Positions 12,012 through 23,762 of a stretch of DNA of 64,000 bases are shown piece by piece. Origin of the DNA: Sambucus nigra. Lineage: Eukaryota; Streptophyta; Magnoliopsida; Dipsacales; Adoxaceae. The stretch covers positions 399,461,049-399,525,048 of the forward strand of contig OX422211.1 in assembly GCA_949130495.1 (NCBI GenBank). The letters are read 5' to 3'. The position numbers and the translations under genes are program-made. The first letter of the stretch is position 1, and the number at the start of each line of letters is the position of its first letter. The notes beneath the pieces are model-generated. The model had not been told where the DNA came from and did no database searches. It saw only the letters and a list, made by a program, of their open reading frames with translations.

Positions 12012-13092
12012 AAAATATCTACAACTTTCAATTTTTTAAAATCAGCAAAAACCAGACCAATCCGGTCCTGGGAGCGCAAAATGATCCGGTCCTGGGAAAA
12101 TTCAGCACGAGACAGCTATGGCTATTTTTTATTTTATCCTAATTTCTTCACCAAAATCACTGGTAAAAATCATCCCAGCGTCATCCACCGTCAATATAAT
12201 CATCTACCAACTATGATATACTAAACACATAAATTTATTTGGGGTATTAAACCCTTTCTCTTAGATGTAAACCCTAAAATCATTAAAGCCCTAGTTTTAT
12301 CAGTTCTCCCATTTCTAACCATTTCTACACTCCATTATCATGGATTTAACACTGGAAGTCATTCAGAGTTTACAATAAATCAATTTGTTAACTTAAACCC
12401 AAATTTCCCAAATTTATTTTAAGGGTTCTAAACCAAAATTTATCTAGTTTACCAACTGTAATATGAGATACACACACAAATAAATAAAGCCAGTAAACAC
12501 TTGTTTTATGGATAAAATCTGACGACCTCAAGTCAAATCCCGCTGAGTTTGGGCTGGAAATCCCTTTCTTCTTCCACTTTTCCCTTCTTTATTCCCTTCT
12601 TTCTAATTTTTTCTCTCTTTTTCTTTCCCTTCTCTCATTCTCTCATGCCTTATAAAGAGATAAATAAGGGTTTGCCCCTTATAAACCCAAAAATGACTCG
12701 TTTACTCAATTACGAGTACCTACTAGTCCAAAAGTCCCCGAAACTTTAACGTTACCCCCGCATACTCTATTCTGACTATCTCGGTCATTCCAAAACCAAT
12801 CGGGCACTCGAAACCTCCATCTGAGTCACTTAATTAAAATTCAGTAATTGAACCCAAGATTTCCCAATACGGGTTTTCCAATTAAAATATTATCCTTCGC
12901 CACTCTACCCAACTGCGACATGTCATTAAAATAATCCAACTCATTTTCTTAGTCCCACGAGTAAGTGTAATACACATCAAAAGTCATGTCGCACTCATTA
13001 ATCCCAAAATTTCTATTCACAAAAATTTCCCTAATCTCTAAATTATGCCCACTAATGTAATTTAATTATCCATAAAAGTACGGGGTATTAAA
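12012..13092 (-). repeat. Old Tekay-like LTR, second part
   Basis: Continues the LTR broken at 2411, starting with the second copy of the AAAAT duplication. Its outer end on the plus strand is CGGGGTATTAAA, a mutated form of the expected GGGGTATTACA. It contains an exact 13-bp direct repeat TCCGGTCCTGGGA at 12,061-12,073 and 12,085-12,097. Confidence 0.7.
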
Positions 13093-13509
13093 TTATCTTT
13101 CCATCTCTCTCCCTCTCATAACTTTATTTTAATGTTGTCCATCTGCGAAAGATATTTGCATTCCTTCCTCTTTCATTCTCGCACGCATCTATGTCTCTTG
13201 AATCATGTATATATTTCTATATTCACAAACCTGAAATTTGATTTTAATTTTGAATAAGATGATATGAGAAGGTTATCATATTTATTTCATAAACCTTCGA
13301 TATTAGGACTATGATTTTGTTTCAATCGAGAAGGTTTTAGTTGCATACTTCAATATAGTTGAAGTCAATTTGAATTTTATTTTTCACATAATTGGTTTGG
13401 AGATTTAGTTATGCATACATATATTTAGAAGAGCGTGACTTGTCCAACCACATCATACAAAAGTTCATCCTAATGTTCATCCCTTATTCCTCATGTGTGG
13501 CGTCCTATC
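13093..13509. other. Unassigned spacer
   Basis: AT-rich DNA between the old LTR and the hAT-like element. I see no reading frame or repeat that I recognise. It continues at 14,445 once the hAT-like element is removed. Confidence 0.5.
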
Positions 13510-14444
13510 CAGGGATGGAGCCATAGAGGGACGAGTGGGGGCTGTAGCCTCCACAGATTTAAAAAAAAAAGATTTTTATACTTATATAAAGATTTGGGTA
13601 TAAACTAAAAAAATTAACAAATATTGGGCATAAATGGTATTTCAAAACTTAACTCGGCCTAAATACTAATACACAACACACATATGTTGCTTCCTCCATC
13701 CCTCATACACGTCTCCTTCCTCTCCATCCTCATACTCCTTTGCAACATCCCCTTCCTCCCTCCGGCCCCGATAGCTCCTCTCGGCCCCTACTGCTGCTCT
13801 CTCCGTCCCTTTCTAACCTTCCTCCATCTGGCCCATGCTCCTCCTCCCATTCTACAGTAGAAAGGTAAGAATCTTTAAACTTCAATTTTATTCTTTATTT
13901 GGATTCTGTATTCTATATTCTAAAGTAATATTCTTCAAACATCAATAAAGTAAGAATGATTTTGTTTTGTTCTTTTTTTGTATTTATAAAAGTAAATGAT
14001 TTAGTTAATGAATGCCAATTTTTATTGATTTGTAGTGAGTGTCAATTTGTATTAGTTTTTAGTGAGTGTCAATATGGGGTTTGAATTGAAATAAATTTGG
14101 GGTTTGAATTGATAGTTTAAATTTGATGTTGTAGGATTAAATTTGGGGTTTATTTTAGGGTTATGATGTTAATGTTTGTTAGGGCTTGGTTTAATGTTGT
14201 TGTTGGTTTTTATTTTTGGGATAATTTTAGGGGATAATTAGGGATATTGTTAGTTTAAATTTAGGGCTGAAATATTGGCTTAAATATTTATTTCTCTTTC
14301 CATTAGATAAAATAAATTACGTTATTTTTGTCAAATACTCGAAAATAACCTAAAAAAATTCGGTTCGGGGGCTCCCGCACCCGAACCCCCAGACATCACC
14401 GCTAAATTATGCCCCACTAATGAGAATTCCTGACTATGTCCCTG
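13510..14444. mobile_element. Non-autonomous hAT-like element
   Basis: A 935-bp element with imperfect terminal inverted repeats, CAGGGATGGAGCCA on the left and CAGGGACATAGTCA (reverse complement) on the right. It is flanked by an 8-bp target duplication with one mismatch, GTCCTATC at 13,502-13,509 and GTCATATC at 14,445-14,452. The 8-bp duplication and the CAGGG start fit hAT elements. The interior is T/A-rich with no transposase. A local inverted repeat GGGGGCTCCCGCACCCGAAC lies near 14,369. Confidence 0.68.
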
Positions 14445-14854
14445 GTCATATCCAACGTTAAAAGGAAGACTCATTTTGGTCAACCTCCCATCATCTTAAG
14501 AATAGTGGCCTCACCAAGCCTACCATTAAGCTCAACAAAATCTTCGCTAAGTTTAATAATAACGAGGGAACTTGGCCTATTATATTGTGACTTCACTCTA
14601 GAGGTTCACATATCCTAGTATATACCACGGATATCAATCGATTTACCTTTTCCCCTGTCTTAGTATCCTTGAAATTATCCATGTGAGACGTATTCTCCCA
14701 TCATCACACTTTATCTCACGGGGATGCATCCCTATAGTAATGGTCATCAGAAGAGAAGTGTATTTCATACATATGTGCGCACTACCTTAACCTCTTAATA
14801 CATAAAGAAATATCATTAGTTAATTAAAAATAAGTTTATCATATATGTACTATT
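14445..14854. other. Unassigned spacer
   Basis: Host or older DNA between the hAT-like element and the next LTR. A 60-codon plus-strand frame from 14,436 to 14,618 crosses the hAT boundary, so it is not a gene. Nothing else recognised. Confidence 0.5.
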
Positions 14855-16369
14855 TGTAATACCCCATATTTTGGTATATATTAACTGAGGCAAAAATCAT
14901 TTAATGAGGTAAATTATAACTTGTGTAATTCCTAATAATAAAAACGATTAATTTAGAAGATAATTAAATTTTTCACATGGTATGGTTTTGAAACGTGTGT
15001 TTGAAATAATTAATTGGTTCATATTAACTATACGATATTGGATCAGGTGTATATGTAAAATTATTAAGTGAATAATTTATTTATGTCTTGAGGTATTATC
15101 GTGTGTTGTGGTTAATATAATTGGAAATTGACTCTGTATGCCATGGATTCTTATCGTCTTAATTTGGGCCCATGGGTTAGGTATACCCTTAGGCTAAGTT
15201 TTGCACAATTCCAAGTAGTATTTTTTTTGCCAATTTAGGGAGGAGGTGCAGAAATTACAAGTGCTTAATAGAGTTGGGACCCTTTAATTGGTCATGTGTT
15301 AATACAAGAACAAACCTTAGCGATCATAGTACTCTGGGATAATTAGAGAAGACCCAAAGCGAAGAAATACAAATGATTCAAGTGGGAGTTCACAATTCTT
15401 CAACCTAACGCAAGAAATCACTTGCAATATCACTAGATAATTTGTAATTAATTTAAAATTCTTATTTTTCTCTATTATTATTAGGATTAGAACTTATGCT
15501 TAAGACTGGATTTATTGATCTTAATCATGATATTATTCTTGGCTAATTAGGATTACTAATTAATTAACCTTGTGTAGAAAGTTGAGTTTTTTATGTATTG
15601 GAATTAATGATGATTTATGATTGAAAATCATGTTTGAACTCATGAATTAAGATTCAATCTCATTTTTAATGAATCCATGAGTTTAATTCAAGATTGATTC
15701 TCGAAATGAAGGAGAATTGGAATCCATTCATGTTTTTGATAAACTATGGTTTCGAAAGATTAAACCTTTAAATTGGTGTTTTAAATTGATTGTGATGAAT
15801 TGGAATTGCTAGAATAACATTCCCATTCTTAGATTTGGTTATGGAATTTATTCAGTACTATTTTGGAGCTTTACATATCATTAATTGATGTTTGGGGAGG
15901 GAAACTTCATTTTTAGGCAAATCTGAGCCTTCTGTCCGGTGCGAATCGATTCGGCCCGAGGGCAAATTGATTCGGCCCCTGGCTAGGACTAAGGATGGGT
16001 TGTGCAATGGACCATGTAGCTATCCCGAGTTGATCCGAATGAGTATATTAGAGGTTTTCCATTTCAGAGATGGTTAAAAAGATTCAAAACTCAGGTTTAT
16101 TAGTGTATAAACCAAAAAACAAATTGTGTAACTTTAATTAAGGAAGAAGAATGGTTAATAAATTAATTTATTGTATTATACGATGTTAAGGATTGGTTTA
16201 GATTGGGTAGACGCACGAGTGAGCGGTATCCTATGGTCATGTTTACGCATTAAACTTTGAGAGTAACTAGCTAAAGTGTTTCAGTGGTTAATTATGGTCT
16301 TGAGAAATTATAGGTCGTACGATTAATTTAGTAACTAAATGAGGAAACATATATGTATGTTATGAGAAA

Positions 16370-16421
<52 letters not shown>

Positions 16422-16428
16422 GAAAGAG
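14855..16428 (+). repeat. Tekay-like 5' LTR, first part (interrupted)
   Basis: Begins TGTAATACCCCATATTTTGG, the usual start of these LTRs. It is split at 16,428 by the copia element and resumes at 35,388. The total is about 3.05 kb, ending at 36,860 in GGGTTGTTACA and followed by a decayed tRNA-Met primer site. A near-palindromic doublet, GCGAATCGATTCGGCCC at 15,941 and GCAAATTGATTCGGCCC at 15,962, lies about 1.09 kb from the LTR start. Confidence 0.75.
16374..16422. repeat. (TC)n(TA)n microsatellite at an insertion edge
   Basis: A TC tract passing into a TA tract directly beside the left edge of the copia element. A (TA)n(GA)n tract adjoins its right edge at 35,388-35,482. Confidence 0.9.
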
Positions 16429-17085
16429 TGGTCCTTATGCGTGTGTTTCAAATCAAACCAATTTTCTCCGAATGTTATCCAACTTTTAATTAGCACCAAA
16501 CCAAGTTGTGAACAACCAATTCTTACTTTAAACCAATTTTATCTTGATTAATACTAAACATGCATCTAGTGATTAAAGAAAGTAAAGAAAAGTAAACAAT
16601 ACTCATAATGCCAGATGTACGAGGAAAAACCCAAGACGGGAAAAAACCTTGGACGACCCAAACCAAACAATCACTATGAAGAAAGGTTTTACAAAGACAT
16701 ATTAGCCTTACTCAATCACTCGTCCTTCTGATCTTATACCATTCTTCAATAGTGCCCATGCAGAAATTCCAGCTTCTATGATACAAGTCCACAATACACG
16801 CATCCATGCATGTCTCGGTGTCCTCCGAATGGCTTTGATATGCCTGCGACGTCGAACAAGAAGTCCTTCTCTTTTTTTCACTGTAAAGCCCTAATGTTCA
16901 AGTATAGAACAAACCTTCTTGGTGCAGCAAGATCACATAAATAAATTATTATGATAACTCGAATTTTTGCAAACTCTAAGGGTGTGTTTAAACTTTTAAA
17001 CCTTAGAAAAACATGTGCAAAACTCGTACTAGATTGAATATTTTTTTCTAGAAAGAACACTTTCAAAACTCTGACGAAAACACGC
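16429..17085 (-). repeat. Sirevirus-like 3' LTR, outer part
   Basis: Matches 34,154-34,830 at high identity. It ends with CACGC at 17,081-17,085, the target site of the nested Tat element; the second copy of CACGC is at 29,612-29,616. Confidence 0.88.
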
Positions 17086-17130
17086 TGTTGATACCAAAAT
17101 TAATATGCTGATATGGACGAATAATACAAA

Positions 17131-17153
17131 GACACGTGTCAATCTACGTGGCA
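17131..17153 (+). promoter_or_regulatory. G-box-like and ACGT-core sites in U3
   Basis: GACACGTGTC at 17,131-17,140 is a perfect palindrome with a CACGTG core, and TACGTGGC at 17,146-17,153 has an ACGTGGC core. Both are known bZIP/bHLH target types in plants. They are kept in the 3' LTR at about 29,089-29,111. Binding is inferred only from the motif. Confidence 0.45.
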
Positions 17154-17217
17154 CAATAGCAACGAGGAGGTTCATTTCTCCGACCAACTCATGTTCTCTC
17201 CGAGCAACAAGGATACA

Positions 17218-17271
17218 CCGAGGAACTCTAGCACTCCGAGGAACTCCAGCGCTCCGAGGAACTCTTGAGTA
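17218..17271 (+). repeat. Three 18-bp direct repeats in U3
   Basis: Three tandem units, each beginning CCGAGGAACTC, at exact 18-bp spacing. The 3' LTR has the same array at 29,176-29,229. Their place upstream of the TATA box suggests an enhancer-like module. Confidence 0.85.
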
Positions 17272-17452
17272 ATGAGCAACTGAGGCGGTCCGAGCTGCAC
17301 CTCGGCCCCAGCATTGATTGCCAGATAACCAACAGTTCAACTGGTTCATTAAATGCTTATCATTGACGCACACGCTTAAGGGCATTAAATGTATTACCCT
17401 TTCATATGTATATCATTTAATGTATCACCCTTTCAGATGATAGCATCAAGGC

Positions 17453-17460
17453 TATAAATA
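17453..17460 (+). promoter_or_regulatory. TATA box of the Tat 5' LTR
   Basis: TATAAATA in GGCTATAAATACATTG, about 190 bases before the primer site. It is the only good TATA box in the LTR and is identical in the 3' LTR. Transcription would start about 30 bases downstream. Confidence 0.7.
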
Positions 17461-17655
17461 CATTGTATCACCCACATTCAAAGGGACCGGAATTTCTGGA
17501 TAGATCTTCTAATCGAGAATTCCCAAACACCTAGCAATAACATAACAGTGGACGTAGGCCATTCTTATAAGGCTGAACCACTTTAAAAATCTTTGTCTCA
17601 TTTTATTTATCTGTGATTGAATAATTAGAGCAATCTAATTTTTTACATCAACAGA

Positions 17656-17673
17656 TTGGCGCCGTCTGTGGGA
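17656..17673 (+). other. Primer-binding site of the Tat element
   Basis: TTGGCGCCGTCTGTGGGA, starting two bases after the LTR. The TGGCGCC core is typical of plant Tat and Athila primer sites, which pair with a tRNA other than initiator Met. I do not assign the tRNA species by eye. Confidence 0.85.
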
Positions 17674-17717
17674 AACGACTATTATTATCGTTTTTCATCA
17701 AAATTCATTCATCATCA

Positions 17718-20700
17718 ATGGCAGATAATCCGGAATCCAGCAATCGAAACGCTGGTAATGCTGGAAACCCTCCAAATCCCTCTACACCTCCAGATCTGGC
17801 TGGGATTATGACGAATCTGGCTCAAGGACAAACCGCCATGCAAGAAACAATGCGACAACTCATACAGACCCTTCATGGCGATGCACCTGCACGTTCAGGA
17901 CAGCGAAGTGGTCAGAGGCAAACCTATTTACTTTCTTCACGATCCAGGCGTACTGAGTCATATCGTAATAAGGAATCTGAGGATTTCTCTTATCAACCTG
18001 GGCGAACTTCGTCAATAAGGGCTACGGATACAGATCAACGTATCACTCTCTCTCCAGAAAGACCCAGTGCCTTGGAAAGACTGAGTAGGGTGTCTCCTTT
18101 CAGTCGATTAGGCCCTAGGAGGAATAGAAGTCCACCTAAGACCATGTCGAGAAGTTTTCGACGACCATCAGATCTAAGAGAAGGATCAGCACAATCACGA
18201 CCAGTTGCTCGTTACGATAAATCTCATGAGGCCATTTCAGAGCAATCAATTGCTCGAACTAACAAGCCCGAGGAAGGAAATGATGCGTGGAAAGGATCCA
18301 TTCAGCGGTTGGAGGATAGATTGGGAGAAATGGCTAAGGCAAAGAACCCCCTACAACGAACTTTTGTTCGAGGGACACCTTTTGTACAGGCCATTGTGGA
18401 TTTTCCTACACCATCGAAATTTAAAGCACCCGTGGTGACTCCCAAGTATGATGGAAAGATAGATCCTGTTCTTCACATAGAGCAATATCAAGCTGCTGCC
18501 GACATCTATGTTGTCCCCGACGAGATGAGATGCAGATCATTCTCCGGAACTCTTACTGGATCTTCCCAGATATGGTACAATAATCTTCCTCGAGGTAAGA
18601 TTTCAACTTTCTTTCAGTTGGCCGAGTTGTTTATTGGCAATTTCTGTTTTGGAGCAAAGCCAGTAAAACGAGTAGCACACTTGTTAAGTGTTAGACAAAA
18701 ACCTGGTGAGAGTACTAGAGATTACATAACTCGTTTCAATAACGAGAAGCTGGAAGTCATAGATTATGAAGAAAAGACAGCAATCACTGCCTTGATGAGT
18801 GGGTTGTTTCCTAATAAGTTGTATTACACTTTGGACAAAGATCCACCTGCAACTATGTCAGAGTTAATGGAAAAAGCGGCCAAAATCATGAATGTCGAGG
18901 AGGCTATGGCCGCGAAGAAGAATATGGATAAAGACACCAAGGTGGAAGTCGACAAATCTAAGAAAAAAGAGCATAAGGGCAATGGTGGTGACAAGCATTC
19001 AAAGAATAATAGGTCGTCATGGGAAGTTCTGAAAAAATTTGATAATTATACTCCTTTGAAAATGGGTATTAATCATGTCTTGGAAGAAATCAAGAATAAC
19101 GAGGAAGTAAAGTGGCCGAAGAAACCGAGGTCAGACCCTGATTCAAGGAATAGGGATAAATATTGCGAGTTCCATAAAGATCATGGTCATATGACCAAAA
19201 ATTGCATAGCTCTTCAGAACGAGATTGAAACACTCATCCGAAGAGGAAAGCTAGCAAAGTATGTTGACCGGGGAGGTGAGAAAAGAAGTAATGACCGAGC
19301 TAGGGAGAGGTCTAGATCTCCTCGCCGAACAGAGGAGAAAAAGAAAAGAGACCATGAAGATGATCCAGATGAAGACCCCGATCTTCCCAAGAAGCCAAGG
19401 CAGCCAGAACGAGAGGTATTTTCCATACGTTTTGGGTCATTTGATTGTAATGTTATTACAGGAGGAGATGCAGGAGGAGGAGACCTTATTGCAGAAAGAA
19501 AGGCTTACCTCGGAGAGGCTCAAGCTTGCTCATATATTCAGCGAATAAATCTGGCCGAGGATGATCGTCCGAGGAAGGTAAACAAAGAGAAGCTAGTCAT
19601 TGGCTTTTCAAAAAATGACCTGGCAGGTGTTCTTTACCCTCACGACGACCCTTTGGTGATCAAAATGAGGATGAAGGAATTAGTGATTTCAAGGGTGTTG
19701 GTAGACAATGGTAGTTCGGCAGACATCATGTACTATTCATGCTTTGACAGCTTGAATTTGAAATTATCTCAATTGGAACCTTATCACAGACCCCTTCTGG
19801 GTTTTACTGGCGAGAATGTTTTTCCACTTGGGACGATCAAGTTGGATATATTCATTGGAACTTGGCCTGCTTGCCGAACAGAAAGGATACGCTTCTTTGT
19901 GATGGATAAAAATGTACAGTCAGCTTACAACATCATCATGGGAAGAGTTGGTTTGAAGAAGTTCGAAGCAGTTCCATCTACAGTACATCAGTGCTTAAAA
20001 TTTCCAACAAACTTTGGAGTAGGAGTTGTGAAAGGTGATAAAAAAGTAGCTCGGGAATGCTATTATTCATCTGTCGAGCAAGAGGAGCTTGAAGAGTCAA
20101 GGAAAAAGTCTACTACCTACCAGATGGAAGAAGATACAGAAATTGAAACTCTCGATCCTAGAGATGAATCCCAACTTGTAAAAGGACAGGTGGTGGAATC
20201 TACAGAAAATGTTATTCTGGACGACGAGCACCCTGAACGAGTAACCCAGATAGGTTCGTCGTTGGATGCTTCAATAAAACAGGAGTTGATAACTTTCTTG
20301 AGAAACAGGAAGAAAACTTTTGCGTGGAGTCATGAAGACATGTCAGGAATAGATCCAAACTTCTTATGTCATGAACTCAATGTGAATAAGGAGATCAAGC
20401 CTGTGAAGCAGAGAAGAAGGGTATTTAGTCCCGAGAAGAATCAAGCTATACTAGAGGAGGTCGAGAAGCTCCAGAAAGCCCAATTCATCAAAGATGTGAA
20501 GTATCTAGAATGGTTAGAAAATGTGGTGATGGTAAAGAAGAAAAATAATAAATGGAGAATGTGTGTTGATTTCACCGATCTCAATAAGACATGCCCAAAG
20601 GATCACTTTCCATTGCCCAGAATTGATCAACTAGTAGATGCTACCTCGGTACACGAGTTGCTCAGCTTCATGGATGCTTACTCTGGCTACAACCAGATCA

Positions 20701-21194
20701 AGATGAAACCTGAAGACAGGGAAATTACTTCTTTTATTACCCCTAGGGGTACTTATTGTTATAATGTTATGCCTTTTGGTTTGAAAAATGCAGGAGCGAC
20801 ATACCAGCGGTTGATGAACAAGGTTTTTGCCGAACAAATCAGTTGCAATATGGAAGTCTATGTCGATTATATGCTGACAAAGAGCAAGAAAGATATTGAT
20901 CATCTAGTTGATTTGAGTCAGACCTTTGATCAACTAGATAAATATCAAATGAAGCTCAATCCGACGAAGTGCACATTTGGAGTACGAGAAGGAATGTTCC
21001 TCGGGTACATTGTCAACCAGCGAGGCATTGAGGCGAATCCAGAAAAGATCAAAGCTCTTTTAGGGTTGCGATCTCCAACAACGAAGAAAGAAGTGCAGAG
21101 TCTTACAGGACGAGTTGCAGCGCTCAACATATTTGTATCTCGAGCAACTGATAGGTGCCTCCCATTCTTCAAAACACTTCGAAAAACTTTTTAG
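17718..21194 (+). pseudogene. gag-pol: Tat gag-protease-reverse transcriptase, first segment of a broken polyprotein
   Basis: An open frame of 1158 codons from the first ATG after the primer site. The capsid-like region covers about residues 210-400. A CHHC zinc knuckle (first Cys at 483, last at 496, in YCEFHKDHGHMTKNC) and a basic arginine-rich stretch follow. The aspartic protease site VDNGSSADI has its Asp at 663. The reverse transcriptase runs from about residue 890 and includes MPFGLKNAGATYQ. Its catalytic motif reads YVDY (Asp 1050, Tyr 1051) instead of the usual YVDD, which should abolish activity. The frame ends at a TAG (21,192-21,194), and homology continues in the same frame as WNDECEKSF, so the stop is a nonsense mutation. 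Gag and pol share one frame. Confidence 0.93.
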
Positions 21195-21869
21195 TGGAAT
21201 GATGAATGCGAGAAATCCTTTCAAGACTTAAAGAAATATTTGGGAGCACCTCCACTATTGTCCAGGCCAGTAATGGGAGAAAAGTTGTACTTGTACCTGG
21301 CAGTATCAGAGAATGCAGTCAGCTCGGCACTGATCATATTGGAAAATGGAGTCCAGAAGCCAATTTATTACACAAGTAAGGCTTTCCGAGGTGCGGAGAT
21401 CAGGTACCCAAAGTTGGAAAAACTGGCATTGGCATTAATTGAAGCAAGTAGAAGAATGAGGCCATATTTCCAGGCCCATACCATCATCGTTTATACCGAC
21501 ATGCCATTGAGACAAGCCCTTCATAAGCCAGAAAAATCAGGGAGACTGATGTACTGGGCAATAGAGCTCGGTGAATATGATATTGTGTATGAACCTAGAT
21601 CATCATTGAAAGGGCAGGCTGTAGCAGATTTTATAGCAGAATTTACATATCCTGATACCCCTGAGGAAGAAAAGTTGCTCGATGACCAACCTGTGGATGT
21701 TACAGGATCAACAGACATAAGTCCAGACCAACTCCGATTGGTAAAAGGACTTGTGGATGTAGAAAGATCATCAGATTCAAACCCAGACCAACTCCGGTTG
21801 GTAAAAGGGCGAGAAGAGATGGTCGACGAGGAGCGAAAATTACCAGGGGAGGATGAAACAAAACAGTAA
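21195..21869 (+). pseudogene. pol: Tat polyprotein segment: RNase H and linker
   Basis: Same frame as the upstream segment. About 21,240-21,660 is the RNase H that normally follows gypsy reverse transcriptase (PIYYTSKAF, YPKLEKLALALIEASRRM, VYTDMPLRQAL). Its first acidic site appears replaced (YLAVSENAVSSAL), as is common in Tat elements where a second RNase H is present. A linker follows with the repeated peptide DQLRLVKG (21,728-21,751 and 21,788-21,811). The segment ends at an in-frame TAA (21,867-21,869). Confidence 0.88.
21718..21815 (+). repeat. Coding hairpin repeat in the RNase H linker
   Basis: Two copies about 60 bp apart of GACCAACTCCGGTTGGTAAA (the first with one change). The core CCAACTCCGGTTGG is an inverted repeat. 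The second copy and its flanks (21,776-21,815) reappear almost unchanged at 23,763-23,803, outside the coding region. Confidence 0.9.
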
Positions 21870-22763
21870 ATATTTCACCGAGGAACGCTGTCAGATAAGA
21901 ATTTTGAAGACGAGTTACCTACGTGGAGATTGTATCTAGATGGGTCATCTTGTACAACAGGTTGTGGAGCAGGGATTGTTTTGAACACCCCAGACGAGAT
22001 TGATATGGAATATGCCTTGCGATTCCAATTCAAAGCTTCCAATAATGAGGCTGAGTACGAGGCCATGATAGCAGGTCTCAATTTAGCAAAGGTTATGGAA
22101 GCACGGCAAGTGGTGGTATTCAGTGATTCTCAATTAATTGTGAATCAGATGATGGGAACATATGCAGTTAAAGGAGAATTAATGGTCAAGTATCATGCAA
22201 AGGTGATGGAATTATTGGCAGAATTTGATGCCATTCAGTTGATCAGAATACCCAGAATAGAAAATGCACAAGCAGACGCACTGGCCCGATTAGCATCAGC
22301 TACTCGTACCGAGCTGCGAAGAACAATACCAATAGAAGTACTGGAAAGTCGGAGCATAGATGAAGACTTGACGATGAATGTTATTACCCTTGATTTAGGA
22401 CCATCTTGGATGGATCCCATCAGGGCATATATTGAAGAGGGAAAATTGCCGGAGGATAAGCTCTCTGCAAAGAAATTGAAGTTTAAAGCTGCTCGGTATG
22501 TACTAACTAATGGTGTTTTGTATAGACGAGGAATTATGGTAGGTTTGCAGAGATGTGTACATCCCTCCGAGGTAAAAGAATTGATTGAAGAGGTCCATGA
22601 AGGGTTATGTGGAGCCCATGTAGCAGGTCAGACACTTTTGCAAAGGGTGTTGACGCAGGGATATTTCTGGCCGACGATGAGGGCTGATTGTATAGCATAT
22701 GCCAAGAAGTGTAACAAGTGCCAACGTTTTTCTCCATCCGGCGAACTCCACAAGAATTGTTGA
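21870..22763 (+). pseudogene. pol: Tat polyprotein segment: archaeal-type RNase H and integrase zinc domain
   Basis: Still in the frame of gag. About 21,915-22,300 is the additional RNase H of Tat elements, with its expected acidic residues in place: LDGSS, NNEAEYEA and FSDSQLI, then ENAQADALARLA. The integrase N-terminal HHCC zinc domain follows (HEGLCGAH and CNKCQ, about 22,600-22,725). The frame is lost near 22,735 by a one-base indel: the downstream homologous phrase TPQELLTPITSP is in another frame. This frame runs into a TGA at 22,761-22,763. Confidence 0.9.
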
Positions 22764-23626
22764 CACCCATAACTTCTCCTTAGCCATTTGTCATGTGGGG
22801 AATTGATTTGGTTGGACCACTGCCAACGACCCGAGGAAGATTCAAGTACCTCGTCGTTGCAGTGGATTATTTTACTAAGTGGGTAGAAGCTGAGCCACTT
22901 ATTGATATGACATACGAGAAGGTGTACCAATTTTTTTGGAAGAATATCATTTGCCGATATGGTCTCCCTCATGACTTCATTACAGTCCATGGAACACAAT
23001 TTGATAACGAGGAGTTTGCCGCCTATTGTCATCAGTCAAACATTTTGAAGGTTCATTCAGCACCAGGCCATCCTCAAAGCAATGGGCAGACTGAAGTGAC
23101 GAACAGAACATTACTAAATGGTTTGAAGAAGAGGCTAAGTGAGGCTAAAGCAAATTGGATTAATGAGCTACAGTCAGTATTGTGGGCTTACCGAACAACT
23201 CCCCGAGCAGCAACTGGAGAGTCCCCATATATGCTGGCATTTGGAAGTGAGGCTGTAATACCTGCCGAGTTGGGTCTACCAACACACAGAGTGCTGAATT
23301 TCAATTCCCAAGTCAGTGACTTGATGAGAAGATTAGATTTAAATATGCTCGAGGAGGTTAGAGAAGAGGCAGCCATTAGGAATGCTGCTTACCAACAACG
23401 AATAGCTCTGTTCTACAATAAGAGGGTGAAGAAACGCGACTTAAAAGAAGGAGATTATGTGCTAAAGAAAGTCATTCAAAAGCACAATAAATTGGAAGCA
23501 AACTGGCATGGACCTTACCGCGTTACAGAGGTTGTTCGACCAGGAACTTATCGCATAGAAACTCTAGAAGGAGAGGAATTTAAGAATGCATGGAATGCTG
23601 AACACCTACGCAAGTATTATCAGTGA
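22764..23626 (+). pseudogene. pol: Tat polyprotein segment: integrase core and C-terminus
   Basis: After the frameshift, a TAG (22,781-22,783) interrupts the phrase ending ITSP before PFVMWGIDLVGPLP, where a tryptophan codon is expected. The core then stays open to a natural end LRKYYQ. The first catalytic Asp is in MWGIDLVG and the catalytic Glu in NGQTEVTNR. At the second catalytic Asp the sequence reads FITVHGTQFDN, where DNG or DHG is usual, so it is Val. The C-terminal part has the GPYRVTEVV and NAEHLRKYY signatures of gypsy integrases. Confidence 0.9.
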
Positions 23627-23762
23627 TGTAAAATATAAAGCATTTCCATCAATATGAATAAAACGATGATGTTTCACCATCCTTTTTCTTTTTTATTGAA
23701 AGTTTTTTGGGAATACTAGTGTACAACACTACGTTGTTCAGCAATTTATGGCAACGTTATAG

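Larger units (their letters stand above)
17086..17653 (+). repeat. 5' LTR of the Tat element
   Basis: Starts TGTTGATACCAAAATTAATA and ends TTTTACATCAACA. The ends form a short inverted repeat (TGTTGAT and ATCAACA). It holds G-box-like sites, three 18-bp repeats and a TATA box, annotated separately. Confidence 0.95.
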
